Part shown: one piece after another, positions 35,403-47,573 of the stretch
Layout: every line of letters begins with the position of its first letter
Position numbering within the stretch: the first letter of the stretch is position 1
Assembly: GCA_015179045.1 (NCBI GenBank)
Contig: WHUZ01000047.1
Span: 248,001 to 312,000, forward strand
DNA from: Kalaharituber pfeilii
Lineage: Eukaryota; Ascomycota; Pezizomycetes; Pezizales; Pezizaceae
Reading direction: 5' to 3'
Length of the DNA: 64,000 nucleotides
The notes under the pieces: model-generated
Told to the model about the DNA's origin: nothing
Database searches by the model: none
The model's input: only the letters and a program-made list of their open reading frames with translations
Made by a program: the position numbers and the translations under genes

Positions 35403-36050
35403 CAGCATTCCACATCAACCAAAGTTTGAAATGTTGACAGCGCCACCTTCTCTTAAACTTACCCTCACCACCTCTCAATCATCCCCCCATTCCTACACTC
35501 GTCTGGTTGGCACGACCTCCGACGGAACCCCTCCATCACCGCTCAAACGGAAATTGCCCCCCCGCCCCCCCGCCCCCCCACATCTCAATCGAACACCTCA
35601 TCCAACAGCTGCAGCATCTCATGGCCCCGCACCTTACGCAACCGCACAAGCATGTCACCTGGCTCGGAGAGTGCCCTAGGGGCTTGGTATGAGACTATGT
35701 TACCCACCCCCCACTACCCCCACCGCTCAATCGAACCCCTCCCCACCTTCAGTGGCCTCTCCGACAGCGCACCTCCGGTAACCCCTTCGGAGGCTTCTCT
35801 GCCTCTTCGTTCCACCACCCCGTCTCTTGGGACTTCCGCCCCTTCACCAGCTGCTCCATAAAGAAATTGCTCCCTGGTTGGTTGACTACCCATGTGCTTT
35901 TATTGTATATTTTGTTTTGTCTCCCAATTTATCAATTGTTCATAATCATTGCAATTTGTACAAATGGCATCTTGTGATCAATTCATGGGTAGCCAGCGGG
36001 TTAAACTGGCAGGTATATGGGGCCCAAACTTGCTAGTAAATGTGGCTTCT
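35403..36050. repeat. C-rich low-complexity repeat and tail (copy 1 of a compound repeat)
   Basis: CCCCTCC/CCCCGCC-rich DNA (35460-35860), then a tail containing CCATGTGCTTTT and TGGCATCTT. The same order (SINE piece, C-rich block, tail with CCCATGTGCTTTT and ATGGCATCTTTG) recurs at 40645-41830. Confidence 0.6.
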
Positions 36051-37346
36051 GACTGACCAGGTCTATAATATCGTCGGTGGAGGAGTGCCTGGCTGAGCTG
36101 GGCTGACAAATTTCAGAGTGAGAGGTCGTGGAAAGAAAACACTCCAGGGGCACACCTTGTAGGCAAGCTTGTTCCAGAATTCTGTGCTTTAATCATAGGT
36201 ACACAGGTGGCTTAAACTTACTGGTACATTAGACTTAGGATTTGTTGTTCTTTGCCTTTATCAACGTACTCATATATCTCACCCTGAGTCGGATCCCTGA
36301 GGCTGAAGAAGCACAACTATGAAAAAAAAAAAAACACGTGATGTTAAAAGTTTGTCACGGCAAAATTGAAAACAGATACCTAGGTATTTCTTTGCCTCCT
36401 AGGCAAGAGTTTGGAGGCGTGGTGGGGTGCCGCCGTTTCTGGATCCCTCGATCGTGCGAGACACGCAGCCGAGCCCTCCCCCCGATCCCTTAGCATCTTG
36501 CAATGGAAGCTGAAGTCCAAAAATTGGGATTAAAAAAAAAGGAAAAAAGTGTGTAATAAAGTTGAACGAAAGCTGTATAACTTGGACTTCGGAGAATCAG
36601 AATCTTTTTATCAGAACCAAACTTTTGGGGAACTTTGGGTTGAGATCAGAGACTCTATCATACTGTGGGGAGCAGGGGAGCAGGGGGCTGCTCGGCTGCA
36701 TTCGATAGGTCTTACTGCCCTACCGGGACCTCCAACAGTGCTAGTCTGGCTTATCACGGACAAACGTGCAATTGCATATATCATCCACCACTCAGCAACC
36801 AGCCACCATTGAACGACCAAGTTTCTTCCTCACTGCTTTATCCAAATTTAAATTGAAAATACAATCTACTCATACAATAATTGTAGCACTTTCAACGGTG
36901 AAGATACACATAAACTAGGGTAGCTGTAAAGATGGTGCCAAGCCTGGCCATTGACTGGTGGCTGGTCATTGATTGGTGAATGACAGCGCGGAGTAAGGAT
37001 GACTTGTTACCATTTCCTATCTGTTCAGCCGCGGCACGAACGTACGCCCATAGATAAGTAGTGATATGTATCCACAGATCAAATCATCCGTGAATCTTCT
37101 GTCGCTGTATCCGAAGAATCGTATTGTACTTACCACCTAAAGAAAACTTATACAGTAAAAACCCACGTTCCGGATTTCATATACTTCTTACTTTGGAGCA
37201 CTTGCCCTCGTCTTGAAACTGAAATAGCGTCTTCTTATATCTACCTCATCGTGTAACAATGTCCCAATATTAGTTTTATCATCTACTATGCGAGACTGAC
37301 AAAAGTACATGATTTAGATTTAATCTGTTTTACCCTCATCACAGTC
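36051..37346. other. Spacer upstream of the HeLo/NB-ARC/TPR gene
   Basis: No gene recognised. It includes A-runs (36318-36332, 36531-36546). The last 200 bp are AT-rich and probably the promoter of the plus-strand NLR. Confidence 0.45.
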
Positions 37347-40300
37347 ATGGAAGCAGCGGGCCTTGCCATTGGAATCGTCGGACTGGCTGGACAACTGGCC
37401 AGAATAAGTCGAGAATGCTATGCCATTTTTTCTCAGATGAAAGAAATCGGAAATGCACATGACGCTGTTTTGCATGATCTCCAGAGGGAAGGGCTTCGAC
37501 TTAAGCGATGGGAGCATGCCTGGGGACTGGACAGTACTTCTAGCCAGCAAAGTCAATGCCTTGACCCAAGTGATGAGCGGTATAGATTTGCAGTTGCTAG
37601 TCTAGCAAGGATAGTTGCTGTGTTTACAAAGGTTGTTGAGTTGCAAGCAATATATCAAGGTGAACCAGAGAAGGATGACAAACATGGAAAACAAGGTGAA
37701 CAAGAGAAGGACGACAAGCATAGAAAACGTGACAATCTTGGGTTTGGGCATCTCCTCTCCAGGTTTCGGTCCAAATCTCTATGTCCAGGGACTTCGAATG
37801 ATAGTCAACCTGCAAGTCCTAACCCTCATCTTTCAACTCCTAGCCTCAACTCTGGTGACCTTAGCCTTTTAGAAAATCCAAAGATCCTTGCCAATAAACA
37901 GCTCCTTCCAGGGCTTGACGAAGAAATTGCCTCTCTCAACAGAGTGGCACAAAACATTCAGCAATTTGTACCTACATATCGCAAGCTGCGTTGGGCAAGC
38001 ATGGACAAGACTAGATGTGAAGAGCTAGTAGGCAGGCTAACAAAATATTTTGATGGCCTCTTCGATGTACTACCACCTGATGATACTGTTTCCAGGATGT
38101 CCCAGACTAGGCCACCAAATTTATCTTTTGACATCCCCTTTAGCCTTCCCGAAATTCAACTCAATTCTGATTTTGTTGGGAGGAAACACCTTCTAGAGCA
38201 GCTAAGGCGAAAGATAGAAGAGGGTGCAGCCAAAACAACTATTACCCAGGTAGTACTTTATGGTATGGGAGGCATCGGAAAGACACAGCTCGCATTGGCA
38301 TATGTTTACCACTATTCCCAAGACTACTCATCAGTATTCTGGATCAACGCAGCTAGCGAACAGACTACAAAAATCAGTTTCACTCACATTATGCAGCAGC
38401 TTATCAAACATCATGCCAAACTATCCGATAACCCAGATTATACACAAATTGGCTGGCTACTGGGCATGGCTGGCAAACTCGACTCAACAGGAAAGCTTAC
38501 TGTACAGCAACCAAGCGATGAAGAACATATTGTCAATTCTGTGAAGGAATGGTTCACAGCAAAGGGCAATACCAAATGGTTACTTGTTATTGACAATCTT
38601 GATGATCTGGAATCTTTCAACATTAACGACTATATTCCATCTGCACCTCATGGGACTGTGGTTATTACTAGCAGAAGACCTGAGAGTATACAGGGACGAA
38701 GGGGGTTAGAAGTGCAGCAAATGGACAATAGTGAGGCAGAGGAATTACTTTTCAAAACTGCAAAATTAGACTTTGAAAAACTTCCTCATAATGGTAAGTG
38801 AAGCTCAACCTAACATGTTTTATGCTAGACTGCTAATACAAGGTATATAGAACAAGAGAGAGTGAAAGAAGTTGCTGCAACAATTGTGCAGAAACTTGAA
38901 TGCCTGCCACTTGCTATAGCTCAGGCTGGAGCATATATCCATGTTCGCAAGTATTCATTTAGCCGCTATCTGAGAGAGTATAATGCCAATGTTGCTTACC
39001 TCTTGAGTAAGGATTGGATGGTTGGAAAACATGATAGATCTGTCTTTGCTGCATGGGATCTGTCATTCAAGGCAATCCAGAACCAAAGTCCCAAGGCTGC
39101 AGAGTTGTTATTACTATGTGGGTTTTTTGACAATAATGACATTTGCGAGGGGTTACTGCAGCGAGGAATGAAATTGCCCATAGATGGTAGGTACAACTAT
39201 TTGCTAATAATTATAGCACCTGATACTGACATAAATGATGATGGTACTCACACTTTATTACAGATACCAACTTAGAAGACTTAATCCAGATATTGTTCTC
39301 ATACTCAATGGCAAACAGGATCAAGGGTCAAGATGATAGTTTCGGCATCCACCCACTAGTTCATCTATGGGCTCAAAGAAAATTGGAAGTGGAACCTGAA
39401 AGACATAACAAGAAAGCAACCGAGGCATTTCTTATCATTGCGTCTGCAATTACTACTCCCAAGAACAGGGGGCGTGAGGTGAAGGAATGGGTTTTTGAGC
39501 GACGGATTCTGCCACATATTATTGCCATAGAGAGGCAAATGAATACCTTGTCAATGGAAAATAAGGAGGTCCTAGAGGCAGTAGGTAAGCTGTACACAGT
39601 TTATTTGGGGCATAGATATTTGAGGAAGGCAGAAGAGATGTGTAAGGTTATACTGGCTGGAAATGAGAAGTTACTAGGCACAGACCATCCAGATACCTTT
39701 GCTGCAGTTCATGACATGGCACAGATATGTTATGAGCAAGGGCAATATAATGAGGCACTAGAGTTCTATGAGCGAGCATTGGCTGGGAGAGAAAAGGCAC
39801 TAGGTGCAGATTACTCTGATACCCTTACTACAGTCGACAACCTAGCATTGGTATTTCATAGGCAAGGACAATATAACAAAGCACTGGAGCTCTACAAGCG
39901 AGCATTGACTGAGAGAGAGAGAAGGCACTAGGTGCAGACCACCCTGATACCCTTTCTACAGTTGACAAGATTGCACGGGTATTTCATGAGCAAGGACAAT
40001 ATAATGAGGCACTGGAGTTCTACGAGCGAGCATTGGCTGGTAGAGAAAAGGCACTGGGTACAGACCACCCTGATACCCTTACTACATTTGACTACATGGC
40101 ACGGGTATTTCGTGTGCAAGGGCAATATAACAAGGCACTGGAGCTTTACGAGCGAGCATTGGCTGGGAGAGAAAAGGCACTGAGCACAAACCACCCTGAT
40201 ACTCTTGAAACAGTCAATAACATAGCAGTGGTATTTGATAGGCAAGGGCAATATAACAAGGCACTGGCATTACATGAGCGAGCATTGGTTGGGACAGAGA

Positions 40301-40569
40301 AGGCATTGGGTGCAGACCACCCTGCTACCCTTACTATGGTCAACAACATGGCGGTGGTATTTGCTAACCAAAGGCAATATAACAAGGCACTAGCGTTGTA
40401 CGAGCGAGCGTTGACTGGGAAAGAGAAGGCACTGGGTGCAGACCACCCATCAACCCTTACCACCGTCAGAAGCATGGCCAATTTATTCGAACGTATGGGA
40501 CATTTTAACAAAGCTCAAAAGTTTCGCGAACGAGCATCTGGAGGGGGTTCTGCCAATGCTACACATTAG
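37347..40569 (+). CDS. STAND NLR-like protein: HeLo domain, NB-ARC, TPR repeats (frameshifted in the TPR array)
   Basis: Exons 37347-38793, 38851-39186 and 39264-40569, about 1,028 aa after correction. The N-terminus MEAAGLAIGIVGLAGQLARI with RLKRWEHAWGL matches the HeLo (HET-S/LopB-type) domain, a membrane-active cell-death effector. NB-ARC: P-loop GMGGIGKTQLALAY, Walker B WLLVIDNLDD, sensor TVVITSRR, then LPLAIAQAGAYI (GLPL-like) and an FGIHPLVHLWAQ helix. The C-half is about eight kinesin-light-chain-type TPRs of 42 aa (QGQYNEALEFYERALAGREK, LG-DHPDTLTTV). A two-base excess in a GA run at about 39911-39921 shifts the frame inside the third TPR and gives an early stop at 39929-39931. The remaining five repeats are intact in the next frame. 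If real, the protein ends with about two TPRs; if an assembly error, the array is full length. Confidence 0.85.
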
Positions 40570-40644
40570 ATTTTATCTTGACGTCTCAGCATTATACATC
40601 ACGTTTCCAGCATCGTCTGATATTCTAATATCACCACGTAAGCG

Positions 40645-41830
40645 GACAGTTGAACCGAGGCCACTAATTCTATGCCTCTCATGGCGCCTTGTTACCTCCA
40701 TAACTAGAAAGACGAGGCTGCTACTTCACCAAGCTCTAGGTCTGTTCCGACAGTGTATAATTACCCTCCTCTTTTACCCACCCCACCGTCCCACCCCTCC
40801 ATCCCACCGCATCTTCAACAGCCTTCCCGACAGCCTCTCCCGCGATCTCTCCAGCAACCTCTGCAGCAGCCGCTTCGCACCTTCTCTAGAAGCCCCTCCA
40901 ACAACCGCTCCGCAAACCCCTCCGCCAACCCCTCCAGTAGCCGCTCGCACAGCCTCTCAGCCCCTCCAACAGCCCCTCCAGCAGCCTGTCCAGCAGCCCG
41001 TTCGCTCCTCTCCAGCAGCCCCTCCAGCAGCCCTTTTAGTAACCGCCCTGCCCCCACCTCCAGTAGCCGCTCGAACAACCCCTCAGCCCCTCCACCCCTC
41101 CAGCAGCCCCTTCAGTAGCCCCTCCAGCAGCCCTGCCAGCAGCCCTGCTAGAAGCCCTTCCAGCAGTCCCTCCAGCAACCACACCGCTATCCCTCCCAGT
41201 GGCCGCTCGAACAGTCCGTCCAACAACCCCGCCAGCGGCCCGTCCAGCAGCCACACCAGTAATCCCTCCAGGAACCTCTCCGACGGCCCTCCAGCAGCCG
41301 CTCGAGCAGCCCCACCAGCAGCCCTTCCTGCCCCTCTCACAACCACCCGCCCCTCTCCAGTAGCCGCCCCCCCCCCCTCTCCAGCAGCCGCTCCAGCAGC
41401 CTCTCCACAGCCTCTCCACAGCCTCTCCGCGAGTGCTTTTTGCTCATTGGTAGGTCAACCGCTCCCATGTGCTTTTGTCGTTTTTCTCATTTCTCTGTTG
41501 TTTACGTTTCATACCTATGGCATCTTTGTTATCTTAATTGGTAGGTACGCAGGGGTGTGGGTACACTGGGGTTATGGGTACATGATGGCTCCAGAGGGAG
41601 CATATCAATCATATGGAAGTCTCGCTGAGTTAGGTATGAATTCCAAAAGCGTATACCTCTATAAATCTAACAAACAACATGTGGGCATATGGGACCTGTG
41701 GGTGCGCGGGGTTAAACTGGTGGGTGCACTGGGTTTGTGGCCACACGGAGGTTCGGTGTGGAGAGTGAGCTTGCTTATGTTCTATTTTTTTTTTTTTTGT
41801 TGTTTGTTTGTTTGTTCAATGTTCTGAATT
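40645..41830. repeat. Compound repeat copy 2: SINE fragment, CCAGCAGCCCCT minisatellite, tail
   Basis: 40645-40716 is a SINE fragment (GAACCGAGGCCACTAATTCT, ATGGCGCCTTGTTACCTCC). 40760-41430 is a degenerate CCAGCAGCCCCT-type minisatellite. 41450-41830 is the tail shared with 35870-36050. Long Pro/Ser open frames across it are compositional. Confidence 0.65.
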
Positions 41831-43057
41831 TAAGCCACATCGTTGATTCATTGTGAAGCGTTGACTGACTTATTTATGATCTTAGAATTCGTGACGACAG
41901 CTCAAGCGCCGATGTACGAGAAGGCAAATAGAAGAAACGGGTAGGTGAGGTGTGGAAGTACAAAAGATGGGTGGTGTAAGTGGTAGAACGGAACAAAAGT
42001 TTTCTTAGAAACAGTCGGCAAGAGTACATCATGTCTAGAATGAACAGTATGACGATAATAGAACAGTTGAGCAAGTGATAGTGGCCCTGTCGGCGTGGGA
42101 GGCGTATTCCCTGAGATAACTAGTGGTTAATTTGTTGCTGTGGTGTTCATGACAGGGCCGCACTCCTTGGTGCGAGCGAGACGTCAGATAAAATCGCTCT
42201 TGCCGCCTGGCACTGCATGTCTCTACATCAACCTCCCCAACTGGACCATCTCTAGCAAAGAACATTGCTGTGCCATCCATCTCCATACTAGTAGATAGAG
42301 AGGAAAATAGGAATGACTTCCTCATTCAGGGGCAAGAGTACGGCGCCGGGGTGGAGTACAACCCTTCCTGTGCGTGGTAGCGCCCATTCTGGCATTGAGA
42401 CTACCCGTTTGGGAAACATTTCTGAAGAGTGAAGTCTTGGCAAAAGTCCGGAGAAAGCTTTCGGACTGTGGTAGAGGGTCAGTCTCGAACCGTAGAGGGC
42501 GAGTTTCTTAATTAGCCGCTGGGGGGAGTCGACTCCTGAAGCCATGACATGGGGAACTTTCCGGTCAGAAACCATTCGACGCTTTGTTTTACGGCAAGGA
42601 AAGAATTATTTTTTCCCAATTTATGAAAAAAAACATTGGTCACAGAGTAGAATTTTCAATTCAAGAACTTTCAGCTTACTTACCCACTCCTACATGCCAG
42701 TACACACAAAGCGTACTGCTTGCCGAACCACTTGCATATCTTTCAGATGGAATGTAACTGAATTAGATTTAATTGCCAATGTCCGTGACAGCGTGGGCAT
42801 GTAGGAATACCAGAGTGGCTGAAACTTTGGTGGGGGTATTTGGAGTGCAAGTGATTCGGATATGGCTTTAGCAGCATCAATCCCGTTCAGCCGCTTGAAG
42901 AATAGTGCTGGAGCCAAAAATATTTGGAAAAGACGCAGGGTTGGGTCGTATGAATATGATGGATGGTGGGGGCGGACAGGATGGTGGGGTGAGAGAGAGA
43001 GGGGGGGTGAATATGTCTGCGGCAGCTGACCTATATGGCTTGCTCAAAGTGGAATGC
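41831..43057. other. Spacer without recognisable gene
   Basis: Nothing supported. Some GAGAG/GGGGG-rich sequence near 42960-43010. Confidence 0.4.
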
Positions 43058-43280
43058 CGTTGTCTCTAGCGATGGAAGTAACAACAAGCACCATGGAGAG
43101 GTATAAAATCGAGAGCCCCGGGTTCGTAACGTTCGAGCTCTTTTGGGGGAAGAGGGTTGTCCGGCATCTTATTTTAATAGAAGATTTGTAATGCTCCGGT
43201 TCCAGCAATGATCTTCTTGAGGGGGTTAGAAAAATTGTGTAGCGATGAATCCAAATTGGAACTTGGAACCGGGGGTAGCT
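43058..43280 (+). repeat. tRNA-derived SINE, copy 3
   Basis: Plus-strand copy: CTCTAGCGATGGAAGTAAC, a degenerate B-box region GGTTCGTAACGTTCGAG, GGGGAAGAGGGTTGTCC and GTAATGCTCCGGTTCC in the same order as copy 2. A T-run (43291-43326) follows about 10 bp after the end. Confidence 0.65.
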
Positions 43281-43296
43281 CGTTTTTGATTTATTT

Positions 43297-43330
<34 letters not shown>

Positions 43331-43831
43331 GTTTCTTTTGCTTCTTCGAGTATGATAGGTTTGTGTATGTACTGTGTGGGAAAAGCATGAGTGAGTTCCA
43401 GGAACCCCCATCCTCCTCCTTTTTCTTCATCCCCAGGAAAGGCTGCTTGGGTGCCCTTCCCAATTCGATACATGCGAGAAAACCCACACATCTTTTCCTT
43501 GTACATATATACCGATGGTTGAGCCTCAGGGCCCTAACAACCCAGACGCAAGCCCGGAAGTAAAACCTGCTGGGCACGCAGAAGCGAGAAAAGGATCCGA
43601 CAGGCCTCTCAGTGTATCCATACTACTATGTATATATAAAGGCATTGCAATGGTATGATGCATAGGGAAACTCTAGAACAGGTATAGTACAGCATGGATA
43701 CAAGCCTCTGAGTGGTAATAGTATCAACTCGTATTTAAAACAGGCAATAGAATAAAAAAAGGATATGTCGTGTTGCTTGGTTTCAATTGCTGGATGGATG
43801 CGTCAACAACGCTCTCCAAAAGGAAATCTGC

Positions 43832-44960
43832 TCACATTGTCGGAAACTCCAGTCGCCGATGTATCCTTGCCACGATCTCTAAGTAGTCAGGTTCGTTCTC
43901 CGGGGTAATGATATTATGGCGGATGAAGAAGTCCTAAATACATCAACCAGTCACTGATTAGTCGTAGTTCCTTTTTTTTTTTGTGCTTCAAAAATTGAGA
44001 TTCACAAAGTTAAAACTCTTACTCACCAGTACCATTATCGCACAATTGGTCTTGAACCTCCCTGCCCTCAAGGCCTTTCTAACTTTTTCCAAATCCATCA
44101 ACTCAAACTCCTCCACCTCATCGTCGCACGGCTGTGGCACCACATCCTCCCTCCCCGTCAAATCCAGATCGTAGCATATCTGCACCTCTGGCTGCATAAG
44201 CCCAATCTCCCCACCCGTCCCCTCATTGCTCAGCAAAAAGTAGCTAATCACTCCGACGCACTTTGCGTGCTCCCTAACCAGATCCTCGGGAAGCGACGCT
44301 TCCTCCGCAGATTCCTTAACTATGGTCTCAAACGCAGTGTACCCTGAGGTGATACCCCCCCCAACTGTATTATCGAGGCGGCCCGGATACGTCGGCTTTG
44401 TGCGGCTACGCGTGGGTATCCACAGCGCCATGCCTCCGGCGAACTTATCTCCGCGGACGTACGCGGTCATGTGCACGCCGTACGTTACCAGGCCGAATAG
44501 TGAGCATGCCGAGCGCTCGATTTCAAAGAGGACGTTGCTACGCGGGGCGTAAACTGGGTATAGCTCGCCCCTCCATCCTTTGAGAACCTTGAACAGGCCC
44601 TTCTCGCGCCAGATGGTCAGGGTCTTGAGGATGTTCTGCGAGCGCTCCTCACGGGTGGAGCCAGCGAGAGAGATGGTCTTTGGGGTGGTAATCCACCAGG
44701 TGCCGGAAAGGGCTGGGTCGCGCAGGATCTCAGCGGTCTGGGGAAGTATGTAGCCGAGGAGGTAGGTTTCGTGTGTGAAGATGGTCAGGCCGGAGACCTT
44801 TTCCAGGTGGAGCGCGGGGTGCACGGAGGCGGACGGGAAGCTACGCGCCAGGGGGAAGCTACGGGTCAGCCGCAATTGGTGGAGGAAGGAAGCAAGGCAG
44901 GAAGGTTCGAGCTTACCCGTCGCAGTGGTTGACGAGGTCGAGGTACGAGTATTCCGGCAT
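43832..44960 (-). CDS. Nudix hydrolase with DUF4743-type N-terminus (thiamine pyrophosphokinase-related protein)
   Basis: Fungal Nudix proteins of this group are often named thiamine pyrophosphokinase-related; the substrate is not established by sequence. Exons on the minus strand: 44917-44960 (MPEYSYLDLVNHCD), 44027-44840 and 43832-43933 (DFFIRHNIITPENEPDYLEI), about 319 aa. The Nudix box is the stretch GGGITSGYTAFETIVKESAE plus EAS, close to the GX5EX7REUXEEXGU pattern, with Lys for the usual Arg and Ala for Gly. Exon 2 has two possible acceptors 18 nt apart, each GTAG followed by CTTCCC (exon start 44858 or 44840). Both keep frame and give GFPLARSFPSAS or GFPSAS. It is divergent from the Moco gene, with 194 bp between start codons. 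Confidence 0.88.
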
Positions 44961-45154
44961 GGCTGAAACTGGGTGCCTGGGGCCGGGGACAGTGGCGAGG
45001 CGGGGCGGATCTGCGCTGCAGCCCTTATCTTATCGGTGATCGATAACGGCTGCCCGCCGAAGCCAAGCCTGAGCCCCGCCGGCGGAAGCCATATCAGCGC
45101 CACCAGCGCCAGCACCATCACCACCACCGACGCGCCCCTTCCACAGCGCACACG
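44961..45154. promoter_or_regulatory. Short bidirectional promoter between Nudix and Moco genes
   Basis: 194 bp between divergent start codons, GC-rich, with one perfect inverted motif TTATCGGTGATCGATAA (about 45028-45044). It must hold both promoters unless the 5' untranslated regions overlap. Confidence 0.55.
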
Positions 45155-47573
45155 ATGTCCTCAGGCGCCGACGCCGCCCTCCCGCCAGTCCGCCTCCGCG
45201 TCGGCATCCTCACCATCTCCACCAGCGCCGCCGAAGGCACCACGACCGACCTCACGACCCCGGTCCTCGTAGAGGCCTTTGCAAAAGCGAACGCTGTCGT
45301 TGCCTCCTCACAATGGGACGTGGTCGGCACCGCACTCGTTGCGGACCGCGAGCAAGAAATCACCAGCGCAATCCGAAAGTGGACGGACGACAGCAACCAG
45401 GAGGACCGCCCGAACATGAATCTGGTGGTCACCAGCGGTGGGACCGGGTTTGCGGTGGACGACGTCACGCCAGAGGTATGTAGGCTGCTGCCGCATTCTA
45501 CTGCATATGCGCGAGAGCTGCCGCCCCGCAGATGCATAGGATTCTGACGGCCGATTCTTCTCTGCTTGAGCCTTCAGGTGGTCTCTGGGCTTCTCCACAA
45601 GCAGGCGCCAGGTCTAGTGTAAGCCCCTCCTCGCACCCGCACTCGCACTTGCAAGCACAGACACACCTCCAATCGTCAATTGGCACATAACTAAGCGGGA
45701 AACACAGACATGCCATGCTCGCGGCCTCCTTCAGCATCACGCCTTGTACGTCCCTTAGCCTTTGCCTCGCTACCGTTCTGACCCTCAACCCCATCAGTCG
45801 CCGCCATGTCCCGCCCCGTCGCAGGCTCCCGCCACCGTACCGTCGTAGTGACCCTCCCCGGCAGCCCCAAAGGTGCCAAAGAGAACCTCGAAGCCATCAT
45901 CAAACTCCTTCCCCATGCCTGCATCCAAACCGCTGGCCTCCAATCTTCTCGCAAGCTTCACTCCGGCGGCATCAAGGCCCTTGAATCTGCTTTCGGCCTC
46001 TCCACTACCCCGAATACAACCCTCCCGGTGAAAGAACCCGGTCACCACAGCTGTGGCCACCACCATGACCATGCCATCCCCAAACGACATACCAACCCCT
46101 CGACCCTCGTCACTGCCCCCGGCACCTCCGTTACTCGCCGCCTCCGCGCATCCCCGTACCCAATGATATCCATGTTTGATGCCCATGCCCTCATCTCCAA
46201 GCACACCCCCGCCGGTGCTGAAATCATCACCCGCCCTGTTGACTGCTCCCTCATCGGCTACGTCCTCGCCTACGATATCCATGCTCCTGTCCCCGTCCCA
46301 GCTTTCCGTGCCTCAATCGTAGATGGGTATGCCGTAGTTGGCACTGATGGCCCTGGCGTCTACCCCGTCGTTACTGTCTCTCATGCTGCACCATCAGACC
46401 CTAATTCCCCCCCACCATCCCTCCAACCAGGACAAATCGCTCGGATAACAACTGGCGCTCCGGTCCCAGCCGGAGCTACCGCCGTAGTCATGGTCGAGGA
46501 CACCCGGCTTGTTGAGTCCACTCCCGACGGCAAAGAGGAGCTCAAAGTCGAAATTCTTGCCTCGAATATGGGCCCGGATGAAAATGTACGCACGATCGGC
46601 AGCGATGTAGCTATGGGCTCAAAGGTCCTCTCGAAAGGCACTGAGGTGGCAGCCGCAGGAGGCGAGATTGGTGTCCTTGCCTCCTTAGGGATATCCGAAG
46701 TAAAGGTGTATAGGAAGCCTATAGTGGGAATCGTGAGTACGGGCGACGAAGTCGTGGAGCACGATCGTCCCAGGGATCTCAGGACAGGTGAAATCCGAGA
46801 CAGCAATCGGCCTACGCTGATCGCGGCAGTCAAGTCATGGGGGTACGACGTATTCGATCTAGGCATCATCAAGGACCAGTACGCTGAGCCCCTCTACTTC
46901 CTTACCTCCCGGGCATACTTTTCGTTCTTTCTCCTAACACATTAACCAAATTAGGGCTAACACACTCGAATCTACCCTCCGCGATGCCCTCCCCAACCTC
47001 GACGTCCTCATCTCCACCGGCGGCGTTTCCATGGGCGAACTTGACCTCCTTAAGCCAACAATCCAACACTCCCTCAACGGAACCATCCACTTTGGCCGCG
47101 TAGCCATGAAGCCCGGGAAACCGACCACCTTCGCCACCATCCCCTCCCCATCCTCAGCTTCCGAGGCCCCAAAACTGCTTTTCGCCCTTCCCGGAAACCC
47201 CGCCTCCGCCCTCGTCACATTCCACCTTTTCGTGCTTCCTGCGCTCCGCCAGTTCTCCGGCGTGCCAGTGCAGACACGACACCTGCCACGGGTCAAAGTG
47301 ACGCTTGAAAATGATGTACCTCTGGATCCAAGGCCGGAGTTTGTGAGGGCGGTTGTGGCATGGGATGCGGAGAAGGCAGGAGGCCAACTGGTGGCCAGGA
47401 CGACGGGTGGGCAGAGAAGTAGTAGGGTCGGGAGCCTGGTGGGTGCAAATGCGTTATTGTGTATGCCTTCGAAGGTGGGGGCGGAGGCGGAGGTGAGCGA
47501 GAAAAGGAGGGAGAGGGGTGCGGTGCCTGTGGGTGAGAAGGTGGAGGCGATCTTGATTGGAAGAGTGGTATGA
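45155..47573 (+). CDS. cnxE: Gephyrin-like molybdenum cofactor biosynthesis protein (MogA/MoaB + MoeA fusion)
   Basis: Adenylates molybdopterin (N-terminal domain) and inserts molybdate (C-terminal domain), giving Moco for nitrate reductase and similar enzymes. Exons: 45155-45475, 45578-45618, 45708-45745, 45798-46878, 46955-47573, total 699 aa. Domain 1 has VTSGGTGFAVDDVTPE (molybdopterin-binding), continuing LLHKQAPGLVHAMLAASFSI across two small exons of 41 and 38 nt. A linker with a His-rich run, GHHSCGHHHDHA, follows. Domain 2 (MoeA) shows RASIVDGYAV, TGAPVPAGATAVVMVEDT, VGIVSTGDEVVEHD, STGGVSMGELD and LFALPGNPASALVTFHL. The fusion in this order is the fungal CnxE/gephyrin arrangement. 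The exon 4 donor (CA|GTACGC) was chosen because it gives IIKDQ-ANTLESTLRDAL. Confidence 0.93.

Noticed and set aside
40436..41827. 463-codon Pro/Ser/Ala-rich frame
   Set aside because: Begins inside the TPR exon in another frame and runs through a C-rich minisatellite; no domain.
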